64,000 nt of DNA, from contig NZ_CP018870.1 of the NCBI RefSeq assembly GCF_001941845.1, positions 2,511,001 through 2,575,000 of the forward strand, written 5' to 3'. The position numbers were made by a program, and so were the translations under genes. The DNA comes from Streptomyces sp. TN58. GTDB taxonomy: Bacteria > Actinomycetota > Actinomycetes > Streptomycetales > Streptomycetaceae. The notes under the pieces are model-generated. The model saw nothing but the letters and a program-made list of their open reading frames with translations. It did not search any database and was not told where the DNA came from. Numbering within the stretch: the first letter of the stretch is position 1; every line of letters begins with the position of its first letter. Positions 18,949 to 26,493 of the stretch are shown here, in pieces.

Positions 18949-19064
18949 CCGGGGCTCCGCCCCGGACCCCGCGCCTCAAACGCCGGCGGGGCTGAATTTC
19001 AGCCCGCCCGGCGTTTGAGGGCACGGGCGCGGAGCGCACGTAGGGGTCCGGGGCGGAGCCCCGG
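18949..19064. repeat. Dispersed palindromic repeat, complete 116-bp copy
   Basis: The ends are perfect 22-bp inverted repeats (18949-18970 and 19043-19064), each containing a smaller GGGGC-TCC-GCCCC type hairpin. Nested inside is a second palindrome on CCTCAAACGCCGG (18974-18995 with 18999-19020). Left end and centre match the shorter element at 8036-8107. It lies between the convergent pepN and LysR genes and can terminate both. Confidence 0.8.
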
Positions 19065-19074
19065 GAGCGTACCG

Positions 19075-19974
19075 TCAGGGCCTGGCGGCGACGGTCCGCA
19101 GGGCCGTGAGTACGTGCGCCACCGCGGGAGCGGATTCGGCTCCGCGGCGGACCGCCGCGATCACGTGGCGCGTCGGCCGGTCCCGCGAGAGCACCCGCAC
19201 GGCCACGCCCGACGCCCGGCTCGACACCATCCGCGGGACCAGGGCGACGCCCATCCCCGCCTCGACCATGGCCAGGATGGCCGTCCAGCCCGACGCCGAG
19301 TGGGCCTGTTCGGGGACGAAGCCCGCCGCCTCGCACGCGCCGCGGGCGATCTGTGACCACGGGCCGCTGCCGCCGTAGATCCACGGGTCCGCGGACAGGT
19401 CCGCCAGCCGCAGGTCCTCCGCGTCGCGCAGGGGGTGCCCCGGCGGGAGCGCCACGTCCAGCGGGTCCTCCATCAGCGTGACGCGGGTGAAGCGCCGGTC
19501 CCGCGCGGTCGGGGCGTGCGCGGCCAGGGACAGTGCCAGGTCGACGCCGCCGGCCGACAGCAGTTCGTACGATTCCGCGGCCTCGGTCTCCCGGACCCGG
19601 ACCTCAACCCCCGGGTGGGTCGTCCGCAGCCGAGCCACGGCCGGGACCACCAGCGCGGGCACGGCGGTGGAGAACGCGCCGACGCGTACCTCCCCCGCGT
19701 CCCCGGCCAGGTATCCCGCCAGTTCCGCGTCGGCCCGCTCCAGCTGTGCGAACACCGCCTCCGTGTGCCGCAGTACGAGGTGCGCCGCGTCGGTGAGGCG
19801 GACCCGGCGGCCCTGGGCCTCCAGCAGCACCACCCCCAGTTGCCGGGCGAGGTTCGTCAGCTGCTGCGAGACGGCCGAGGGCGTCATGTGCAGCGCCTCG
19901 GCCGTGCGGGTCACGGTCCCCCGTTCGGCGAGGGTCCGCAGGATCCGCAGCTTCTTGATGTCCCACTCGGTCAT
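19075..19974 (-). CDS. LysR-family transcriptional regulator
   Basis: A 299-residue LTTR: the N-terminal winged helix-turn-helix spans residues about 1-60 (LRILRTLAERGTVTRTAEALHMTPSAVSQQL in outline), followed by a linker helix and a two-lobed effector domain. ATG 19974 is the natural start (MTEWDIKKLRIL); an in-frame ATG at 19998 would overlap the upstream gene. It is the last gene of a minus-strand series, 10 bases after the DMT transporter, so it is probably co-transcribed with it and may regulate it via the palindromes at 21006-21043. Effector unknown. Confidence 0.9.
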   Translation of the reverse strand: MTEWDIKKLRILRTLAERGTVTRTAEALHMTPSAVSQQLTNLARQLGVVLLEAQGRRVRLTDAAHLVLRHTEAVFAQLERADAELAGYLAGDAGEVRVGAFSTAVPALVVPAVARLRTTHPGVEVRVRETEAAESYELLSAGGVDLALSLAAHAPTARDRRFTRVTLMEDPLDVALPPGHPLRDAEDLRLADLSADPWIYGGSGPWSQIARGACEAAGFVPEQAHSASGWTAILAMVEAGMGVALVPRMVSSRASGVAVRVLSRDRPTRHVIAAVRRGAESAPAVAHVLTALRTVAARP

Positions 19975-19984
19975 GGGCCCGAAC

Positions 19985-20935
19985 CTACCGGCGGGCACTT
20001 CCCAGCCCGACCCCGCCGAGGATCAGCGCCATGCACAGCAGTTGGGCCGGCCCGGTCGGCTCGCCCAGGAGCAGGAGGCCGAGGCCCGCGGCGCACACCG
20101 GCTGGAGGTAGTAGACGATTCCCGCCCGGGCCGCCCCGATGACCGACACGGCCTTGTTCCAGGCGAAGAAGGCGACGGCCGAGGAGAACACCCCGACGTA
20201 GAGCAGCGGTCCGACGGTGCCGGCGGTCGTCTCGAAGCCGCCCTGGACGTGGAGGGAGACGGCGTAGGCGGGGGCCAGCATCAGCGCGCCGAGGACGAAG
20301 GTGGTGATCAGGAAGGCGAGTCCGCCGAGTTCGGCGGGCTTGCGCTTGAGCAGGGCGCTGTACGTGGCGAAGGAGAGGGCGGCGGCGAACATCCACAGGT
20401 CTCCGGCGCCGAGGTCGAAGCCGATCGAGCCGTCCCCGACGAGGAGCAGCACTCCGAAGGCGGCCAGCAGCATGCCGAGGGTGCGGCGGGCGCCGAGGCG
20501 TTCGCCGCCGAGGCGGGCGTAGAGCGCCATGATCACGGGCGAGGCGGCCATGATCATGCCCATGTTGGAGGCGGAGGTGGTCAGTCCGGCCTGGTGGACG
20601 AGGGTGTTGTAGAGGGCTACGCCGAACAGCGAGGCGAGGGCGACGAAGCCGAAGTGGCGCCGGATCAGGGCCCGCTGCTGCCAGGCCTGGCGTGCGGCGA
20701 AGGGGGCGACGGCGAGCAGGGCGATGATCCAGCGCCAGAAGACCGCCTGTACGGGTGGCACGGTTTCGGCCATGCCGCGGGTGGCGACGAAGCTGCCGGA
20801 CCAGACGACCGTCGCGAGCAGGGCCAGGAGTACGCCGAACCCGGCGGCACCCTTCCTGCCGGTGCCGCCGGTGCTGCCGGTGCTGCTGCCGGGCTCGGCG
20901 TGCGAAACGGTGCGGGCGCGGTCCGTGACGGCCAC
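19985..20935 (-). CDS. DMT-superfamily (EamA) transporter, copy 1
   Basis: A 316-residue membrane protein with about ten helices in two EamA repeats (LLALLATVVWSGSFVATRG..., and DLWMFAAALSFATYSALLKRKP...). EamA proteins generally export metabolites such as amino acids or drugs. GTG 20935 is preceded by AGGGGAAG. It lies 39 bp downstream of another, only distantly similar, DMT gene and just upstream of the LysR gene. Substrate not determinable. Confidence 0.88.
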   Translation of the reverse strand: MAVTDRARTVSHAEPGSSTGSTGGTGRKGAAGFGVLLALLATVVWSGSFVATRGMAETVPPVQAVFWRWIIALLAVAPFAARQAWQQRALIRRHFGFVALASLFGVALYNTLVHQAGLTTSASNMGMIMAASPVIMALYARLGGERLGARRTLGMLLAAFGVLLLVGDGSIGFDLGAGDLWMFAAALSFATYSALLKRKPAELGGLAFLITTFVLGALMLAPAYAVSLHVQGGFETTAGTVGPLLYVGVFSSAVAFFAWNKAVSVIGAARAGIVYYLQPVCAAGLGLLLLGEPTGPAQLLCMALILGGVGLGSARR

Positions 20936-20974
20936 TGTGTGTCTTCCCCTCGGGGTCGGTCCGGTGTGAGGGTC

Positions 20975-21907
20975 CTACCGTCGCACCCGCCGATCGGTCA
21001 GGTCCATCGAAATGTTTCGATTGTTCTTTTCAGCAGAACTGAACGGTTGCGGGGTGCGGGCCACCGCCAGCTGTCCGGCGACGGTGGCTCCGAAGGCGAT
21101 GGCCATGCCGGCGAGCTGTACGGGAGTGAGCGCCTGCCCGAGGGCCGCCCAGCCGATGACGGCCGCGGTGAGCGGGGAGAGCGGTCCCAGCAGGGTGACC
21201 GAGGTGGCGCTGAGCTGCCCGATGCCGCGGAACCAGAGCCAGTAGGCGATGCTGGTGTTGATCAGCATCATGTAGCCGTAGCCGAGGAGGGCCTTGCCGT
21301 CGAGGGCGGGAGGGGCGCCCTCGACGAGGGCGGCGACCGGGATGATCGCCAGTCCGCCGGCGGTGAGCTGCCAGCCGGTCATGGCCAGCGGCCCCACGCC
21401 CTCGGGGCGCCCCCACCGCTTGGTCATGACGGTGCCCGCGGCCATGGAGGCGGAGGAGACCACACCGGCGACGACGCCGACCAGGTCGAGTGCCGCGTTG
21501 GCCGTGAGGACGACCATGCTCACGCCGAAGGCCCCCGTGACGGCGGCCAGTACGGTACGCAGGCTCGCGCGCTCCCCGAGGAGGAGGGCTGCCAGGCCGA
21601 CGACGAACAGGGGGCCGGCGGAGCCGAGGACGGCCGCGACTCCGCCGGGCAGGCGGTAGGCGGAGAGGAACAGGAGCGGGAAGAAGGCGCCGATGTTGAG
21701 GGTGCCGAGGACGGCGGACTTCCACCACCACTCGCCCTTGGGCAGGGTGCGGGCGAGTGCGGTCAGCAGCAGTCCCGCGGGCAGGGCCCGCATGACGCCG
21801 GTGAACAGGGGCCGGTCGGGCGGCAGCAGTTCGGAGGCGACCGCGTAGGTCGATCCCCAGGAGACGGGGGCGAGGGCGGTCAGCGCGACGGTGGCGAGAC
21901 GCTTCAT
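20975..21907 (-). CDS. DMT-superfamily (EamA/RhaT-type) transporter, copy 2
   Basis: A 310-residue ten-helix transporter beginning MKRLATVALTALAPVSWGSTYAVASELLPPDRP, a start typical of YdcZ/EamA exporters, with the second EamA repeat around 145-285. It is 56 bp after the MFS gene. The last ~25 residues (SSAEKNNRNISMDLTDRRVRR) are hydrophilic and unlike the family; they are encoded by an AT-rich palindromic stretch that looks like a promoter/operator, so the stop may have moved downstream. Probably exports a drug-like or metabolic compound. Confidence 0.87.
   Translation of the reverse strand: MKRLATVALTALAPVSWGSTYAVASELLPPDRPLFTGVMRALPAGLLLTALARTLPKGEWWWKSAVLGTLNIGAFFPLLFLSAYRLPGGVAAVLGSAGPLFVVGLAALLLGERASLRTVLAAVTGAFGVSMVVLTANAALDLVGVVAGVVSSASMAAGTVMTKRWGRPEGVGPLAMTGWQLTAGGLAIIPVAALVEGAPPALDGKALLGYGYMMLINTSIAYWLWFRGIGQLSATSVTLLGPLSPLTAAVIGWAALGQALTPVQLAGMAIAFGATVAGQLAVARTPQPFSSAEKNNRNISMDLTDRRVRR
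21006..21043. promoter_or_regulatory. AT-rich palindromes within the 3' end of DMT copy 2
   Basis: ATCGAAA-TG-TTTCGAT (21006-21021) and TTCAG-N5-CTGAA (21029-21043) lie 70-110 bp upstream of the DMT copy 1 start, inside the last codons of DMT copy 2. Local AT content is far above the surroundings. Size and position suit a promoter/operator for the DMT-LysR pair; this is inference. Confidence 0.45.
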
Positions 21908-21963
21908 GGCGGACGGCTCCTCGGGCGGGTGAGGACAGGGGGACGCGGGACCGTGCGGCTGGT

Positions 21964-23292
21964 TCAGGCGGCGGCGGTGGCCGGCCGTCGGTCGGCGGCG
22001 GGCGCCGACGCGGCCGCGTCGGTCGGGGCCGGAGTCGGGGGCTCGGCGTGCACGGCCTCGGCCGGCAGGTGCCGCTCCAGCCTCAGCAGCGCCAGGGCGG
22101 CGCCGAGGGCGGCGGCGGTGAGGACGGCCCAGGGCAGGCGGCCGTCCACGGCGAGCAGGGCGGTGAAGAGGGAGGGGGCGAGAGCGGTGGCCAGCGAGTA
22201 GGACAGCTGGTAGGTGGCCAGGTAGCGGCCGCGGACCGGCTCGGGGGCGGCGGAGACGGAGAGGGCGCCGCCGGAGGGGCTGTGCACCAGCTCGCCGAGG
22301 GTGTAGACGACGACGATGACGAGCAGGGCGACCAGGGTGGCGCTCTGGCCGGGGCGCAGTGTGCCGAGGACGATCTGGCCGGCGAAGGCGGCGGCGAAGA
22401 GCAGTGCGCCGAGGGCGGCCGAGCGGGTGCGGCGGGCTCCGGAGCGGCGCACCCGGCCGGCGACGAGTACGCCGATCCCGGCGCACAGGGCGGTGTTGAG
22501 GGTGAAGGCCGCTCCGGTGAGGGAGTCGGGGGCCGCCAGCCAGGTGGAGAGGTAGAGGGGGAAGAGGACGGAGAGGGCGGAGTAGCCGAGCGCGGTGAGG
22601 AAGTTGGCGGCGGTCAGCCCGAGGAAGGGGCGGTCGCGCAGGACCATCCGGTAGCCGGCGGCCGGCCGTCCGGCGGAGGGGCCGGCCGGCTCGGCCGGGA
22701 CCGGCCGGACCCGGCCGACGAGCAGTCCGGCGAGCGCGAAGGCGAGGGAGTTGGCCCAGGCGGTGTAGGTGAAGCCGCCGGTGCCCCACAGTGCGAGCAC
22801 GCCGGAGACGGCGAGCGCGCCCGCCCCCATCCCGGCGTTCTGCAGGGCCCGGGTGGACGCCTGGAGCCGGTCGCGGGCGGCGCCGCGCGCCACCTCCCCG
22901 ATCAGGGACTGCTGCACGACGGAGAAGGAGCGGTCGGCGAGGGCGGTGACGAGGGCGACGGCCGCGAACGCCGGCAGGGAGCTCGCGAAGGGGTAGAGGG
23001 CGAAGCCGAGCGCCCGGATCCCGTAGAGCACCAGGTTGACCCGTTTGGCGCCGAACCGGTCGACGGCGGAGCCGGCCAGGGGCATGAAGGCCAGTCCGGC
23101 CACCCCGGTGATCGTCATGACCAGGCCGACGAGGGTGAAGGAGAGGCCGGTGACGTGGTGGAAGAAGACGAGCGAGAAGGGGACGTACATGCCGATCCCG
23201 ATCGCGCTGATTCCGATGCCGAGGAGCAGCGACCGCTCCCCCGCGACCTTCGCCTCTCCGGCTTCGGATGTCCTGCCCCTGAACACTGCCAT
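21964..23292 (-). CDS. MFS transporter (12-TM, efflux type)
   Basis: A 442-residue major facilitator protein with 12 predicted helices; the first reads LLLGIGISAIGIGMYVPFSLVFF and the loop 2-3 motif A is near GSAVDRFGAKRVNL. The C-terminal ~40 residues are an Ala/Pro-rich cytoplasmic tail. It is divergent from a MarR regulator with overlapping palindromes between them, the usual arrangement for a MarR-controlled drug exporter, and starts a minus-strand series with two DMT transporters and a LysR gene. Confidence 0.88.
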   Translation of the reverse strand: MAVFRGRTSEAGEAKVAGERSLLLGIGISAIGIGMYVPFSLVFFHHVTGLSFTLVGLVMTITGVAGLAFMPLAGSAVDRFGAKRVNLVLYGIRALGFALYPFASSLPAFAAVALVTALADRSFSVVQQSLIGEVARGAARDRLQASTRALQNAGMGAGALAVSGVLALWGTGGFTYTAWANSLAFALAGLLVGRVRPVPAEPAGPSAGRPAAGYRMVLRDRPFLGLTAANFLTALGYSALSVLFPLYLSTWLAAPDSLTGAAFTLNTALCAGIGVLVAGRVRRSGARRTRSAALGALLFAAAFAGQIVLGTLRPGQSATLVALLVIVVVYTLGELVHSPSGGALSVSAAPEPVRGRYLATYQLSYSLATALAPSLFTALLAVDGRLPWAVLTAAALGAALALLRLERHLPAEAVHAEPPTPAPTDAAASAPAADRRPATAAA

Positions 23293-23318
23293 GACGGCCT
23301 CTCCCCCGATTCGGTTGC

Positions 23319-23343
23319 CGGTAAATAGCTTACCGCTAAGCTA
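23319..23343. promoter_or_regulatory. Overlapping palindromes (MarR operator) between MFS and marR
   Basis: CGGTAA-N5-TTACCG (23319-23335) overlaps TAGCTTA-N4-TAAGCTA (23326-23343), and a further half-site ACTTACCG follows at 23343-23350. All lie between the divergent starts 23292 and 23400 in a locally AT-rich region, as expected for a MarR dimer site that represses both directions. Confidence 0.65.
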
Positions 23344-23399
23344 CTTACCGTCAAGCAACTTTCTTGCGAACGATCTGGCGGGACCGGAATACTGCGCTC

Positions 23400-23891
23400 A
23401 TGAGTGAGGACAAGGACGCGGTCGACGCGATCACCGCCCAGTGGTTCGCCGTGCGCCCCGAGCTGAACACGGCACCCATGGCCGTCTTCGGGCGCATCTA
23501 CCGGATCGCCAAGGCGATGGGCGACGCGATGGAGGACTGCTACCAGCGCTTCGGCATCTCGCGCGGGGAGTTCGACGTCGTCGCCACGCTGCGCCGCTCG
23601 GGCGCCCCGTACACGCTCTCGCCCCGCCAGCTCTCGGCCACGCTCATGCTCACCACGGGCGGCATGACCGGGCGGCTGGACAAGCTGGAGAAGGCCGGGC
23701 TGCTCTGCCGCAAGCCCGATCCGCACGACCGGCGGGGGCTCCAGGTCACGATCACCGACCGCGGCCTCGCGCTCGTCGACGAGGCGGTCAGCGCCGGCCT
23801 CGATGTGCAGCGCGCCGCGCTCACCGGTTTCACCGACGAGGAGGTCGGGCAGCTCGCCGGCCTGCTCCGCAAACTGCTGGCCGGCGTCTGA
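23400..23891 (+). CDS. MarR-family transcriptional regulator
   Basis: A 163-residue winged-helix regulator. The core is GEFDVVATLRRSGAPYTLSPRQLSATLMLTTGGMTGRLDKLEKAGLLCRKPDPHDRRGLQVTITDRG in outline: HTH plus the DxRG beta-wing. ATG 23400 is the probable start (MSEDKDAV); the in-frame ATG at 23364 would extend into the operator region. It is divergent from the MFS exporter gene and presumably represses it and the following DMT genes until a ligand binds. Confidence 0.9.
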   Translation: MSEDKDAVDAITAQWFAVRPELNTAPMAVFGRIYRIAKAMGDAMEDCYQRFGISRGEFDVVATLRRSGAPYTLSPRQLSATLMLTTGGMTGRLDKLEKAGLLCRKPDPHDRRGLQVTITDRGLALVDEAVSAGLDVQRAALTGFTDEEVGQLAGLLRKLLAGV

Positions 23892-23902
23892 GGACATGAC
23901 GA

Positions 23903-23958
23903 GGCGCCGGGGGTCGACGCACGGCCGATGCGGTTCGGCGGTGCGGACCCCCGGCGCC
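23903..23958. terminator. Long hairpin terminator after marR
   Basis: 13-bp outer stem (23903-23915 with 23946-23958) with an inner CGCAC/GTGCG stem, between the convergent stops 23891 and 24002. Confidence 0.75.
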
Positions 23959-24001
23959 CGGGAAGGTCACGCGGCTCCGGCCCCCCAGGGGCCGGGCCGG
24001 G

Positions 24002-24247
24002 TCAGGCCTGCTTCTTCTTCGGCCTGTCCGTCGACTTGTCAAGGGCCATCACGAGACCCACGATGACCAGGAAAATCACGAGCGGCAGGGCCACGTACAG
24101 GCCGAGCGTCTCGCCGATGCTCAGGCCCGGGCCCGGGTCGTCGCCGTCGTCGCGGGTCAGCGCGAGGGCCGGAGACGTCATCAGCAGCATCATCAGCGTC
24201 GTTCCGGCCGTGACGGCGCCGGCGCGCAGAGCGTTCTTCTTGTCCAC
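24002..24247 (-). CDS. Small membrane protein with N-terminal export signal, unknown function
   Basis: An 81-residue protein starting at GTG 24247. Residues 5-30 form a signal-like segment (LRAGAVTAGTTLMMLLMTSPALA), then a short acidic GD/P stretch, a transmembrane helix (LYVALPLVIFLVIVGLVMAL) and a lysine-rich tail (DKSTDRPKKKQA). So it probably has a short outside loop and an inside basic tail. No ribosome-binding site precedes the GTG; TACGTT ends 6 bases before it, suggesting a leaderless transcript. Small proteins of this build are widespread in Streptomyces, but I know no function. It is the next gene after malQ on the same strand, 20 bp away. Confidence 0.7.
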   Translation of the reverse strand: MDKKNALRAGAVTAGTTLMMLLMTSPALALTRDDGDDPGPGLSIGETLGLYVALPLVIFLVIVGLVMALDKSTDRPKKKQA

Positions 24248-24267
24248 GGTGCAAACGTAGCGAACAC

Positions 24268-26262
24268 CTAAACGCGGCGCGCGCCCGGGGGTGCCGTACG
24301 GGGAAGCGCCCCCTCCCGGACCGCGCTGAGCAGCGCGTTCGCCCGGGGCGCGGCCATCAGCTCCTCCAGTGTCAGGGGCCGGCCCGAGGCATCGGCGACC
24401 GGCAGGCGCCAGTTGGGGTACTGGTCCCAGGTGCCCGGCAGGTTCTGCGGCCGCCGGTCGCCCACCGCGTCCGGCAGCCATACGCCGACCAGGCGCGCGG
24501 GGGTGCGCAGCAGGAAGCCGTACAGGGCCTGTACGGCGGCCTCCTCGCCCTTGGTGTCGAGGCCGAGGCCGTCCAGCAGCTCCAGCCACTCGGCGGTGTC
24601 GGCGGCGTCCTCGGCCCGTTCCCCCTCGGCCGGGCGGGTCAGCAGGCCCAGGCGGTCGCGCAGTTCCACGTGCGCGCCGGCGAGCTTGGCGGCCGTGGGG
24701 GGCAGGTCGTGGGTGGTGACGGTGGCCAGGCAGTCCGCCCGCCAGGCATGGGGGGCGAGCGGGCCGCCGTCGCCCGCCCAGTCCCGCTCGAACCACAGCA
24801 CCGACGTGCCGAGCACCCCGCGCCGGGCCAGCGCCCGCCGTACGTGCGGCTCCACCGTCCCCAGGTCCTCGCCGATGACCGGGGCCCCGGCCCGGTGCGC
24901 CTCCAGCACCAGGACCGCCAGCATGGCCTCGCCGTCGTAGCCGACGTAGGTGCCCTCGGCGGGCGGGGTCCCCTCCGGGATCCACCAGAGCCGGAAGAGG
25001 CCCATCACGTGGTCGATGCGCAGGGCTCCGGCGTAGCGGAACACCCCGCGCAGCAGGGACCGCAGGGGCTCGTAGCGCAGGCCGGCGAGCGCGTCGGGGC
25101 GCCACGGCGGCAGGCCCCAGTCCTGGCCGCGCGCGTTGAAGGCGTCCGGCGGGGCGCCGACGCTCATGTGGCGGGCGTAGAGGCCCGGCTCGGAGGCGTC
25201 CGAGCCGCCCGGGTGCACCCCGACGGCCAGGTCGTGGACGATGCCGACGCCCATGCCGGCCTCGCGGGCGGCCCGCTGGGCCGCGACGAGCTGGCCGTCC
25301 GTCAGCCAGGCCGTCCAGCGGTGGAAGTCGGCCACCGCCCCCGGGCCGCCCCCGGCGTACGAGGCCTGCCGGTCGGCGTGGAGGTCCAGCATGGCGCCCC
25401 CGGCCTCGCAGAACGCGCGGTAGTCCGCGTCCCGTTCGGCGGTCCGCGGGACGGGGTACAGCAGTTCCAGCGCCTGCCGCTTGAGGTCCCAGACGGCGTC
25501 CCGGTCGATCAGCGCGCCCTTCTCCAGCACCTCGTGGCGCAGCGCCGCCCCGCGGGCGGCCAGTTCGGCGAGGGCGTCCCGCTCGGGGCAGTCGGCGTAC
25601 TCCGGCACGTCCTCGATCCGCAGGTGGACGGGGTCGGGGAAGCGGCGCGAGGACGGCCGGTACGGGGAGGGGTCGGTCGGCGTGCCGGGCAGGGCCGCGT
25701 GCAGCGGGTTGACCTGGATGAAGTCCGCGCCGTGGATGCGGGCGGCCCAGCCGGCGAGTTCGGCGAGGTCTCCGAGGTCGCCCATGCCCCAGGAGTGCTC
25801 GGAGAGCAGGGAGTAGAGCTGGACGAGCAGCCCGTGGGCGCGTCCGGGTGCGGCCGGGGCACGTTCGGGCGCCACGACCAGGGTGGCCTCGGCGGTGCGC
25901 CCGTCGGGGGCCTGCGCGGTGATCCGGTGGATCCCGAGGGGGAGTCCGGGACCCCAGGGCAGTTCTTCGCCCGATTCCTCGGCCAGCACCGCGACCCGGC
26001 TGCCCGGCGGCAGGCCGGCGGGGAGGGGCGGGACGGGCTCCCCCTGCCAGAGCACCACCGTGGGCGGCAGCAGCCGGCGGTCGGACGCCGCGGCGGCCTC
26101 CTCGGCGGACACCCGGATGCTCTCGGCGTCGTCGGTGGCGACGCCCAGCGTGCCGAGGACCGTTCTGACGGTGGCCCCGGGGACCTCGACGGTGACGTCG
26201 GGGGCGGGCCGGTAGGAGGTGGCGATGCCGTGGAGTGCGGCGAGCCGGGCCAGGTCGTCCAT
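24268..26262 (-). CDS. malQ: 4-alpha-glucanotransferase (amylomaltase, GH77)
   Basis: A 664-residue GH77 enzyme that transfers alpha-1,4-glucan segments between maltodextrins. Conserved segments are SPYRPSSRRFPDPVHLRIEDVPEY, GLPPWRPDAL, LRIDHVMGLFRLWWIPEG (Asp nucleophile), VIGEDLGTVEPHVR (Glu acid/base) and TTHDLPPTAAKLAG (Asp), in the right order. An N-terminal ~170-residue extension is usual in actinobacterial MalQ. ATG 26262 with AAGGAG nine bases upstream is chosen over upstream 26382. Cytoplasmic; it works in maltodextrin/glycogen turnover. Divergent from the GH84 gene. Confidence 0.93.
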   Translation of the reverse strand: MDDLARLAALHGIATSYRPAPDVTVEVPGATVRTVLGTLGVATDDAESIRVSAEEAAAASDRRLLPPTVVLWQGEPVPPLPAGLPPGSRVAVLAEESGEELPWGPGLPLGIHRITAQAPDGRTAEATLVVAPERAPAAPGRAHGLLVQLYSLLSEHSWGMGDLGDLAELAGWAARIHGADFIQVNPLHAALPGTPTDPSPYRPSSRRFPDPVHLRIEDVPEYADCPERDALAELAARGAALRHEVLEKGALIDRDAVWDLKRQALELLYPVPRTAERDADYRAFCEAGGAMLDLHADRQASYAGGGPGAVADFHRWTAWLTDGQLVAAQRAAREAGMGVGIVHDLAVGVHPGGSDASEPGLYARHMSVGAPPDAFNARGQDWGLPPWRPDALAGLRYEPLRSLLRGVFRYAGALRIDHVMGLFRLWWIPEGTPPAEGTYVGYDGEAMLAVLVLEAHRAGAPVIGEDLGTVEPHVRRALARRGVLGTSVLWFERDWAGDGGPLAPHAWRADCLATVTTHDLPPTAAKLAGAHVELRDRLGLLTRPAEGERAEDAADTAEWLELLDGLGLDTKGEEAAVQALYGFLLRTPARLVGVWLPDAVGDRRPQNLPGTWDQYPNWRLPVADASGRPLTLEELMAAPRANALLSAVREGALPRTAPPGARRV

Positions 26263-26493
26263 GGACGGGCGCTCCTTCGTGCGTGCGGGCAGGCGGGGGT
26301 GAGGGTGGGTCAGAAGCGTGGAGCACAAAGGCGGGACGCCGCCGGGGAACACCGCAGCCATACCCACTGGGAGGGGTCGCATTCCTGTCGCATCCGGGGC
26401 AGATCACCCACCCGCATTGACACTCCAGCCGCACGGGTGGTGGGCTCGTGCTCATTCGTACGAGTGGGGGACGTCTCGCGACGAGGAGGCTCT

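Noticed and set aside
26417..26422. TTGACA upstream of the GH84 gene as a -35 box
   Set aside because: Only TGGGCT stands at the correct distance, too poor a -10 to support a call.
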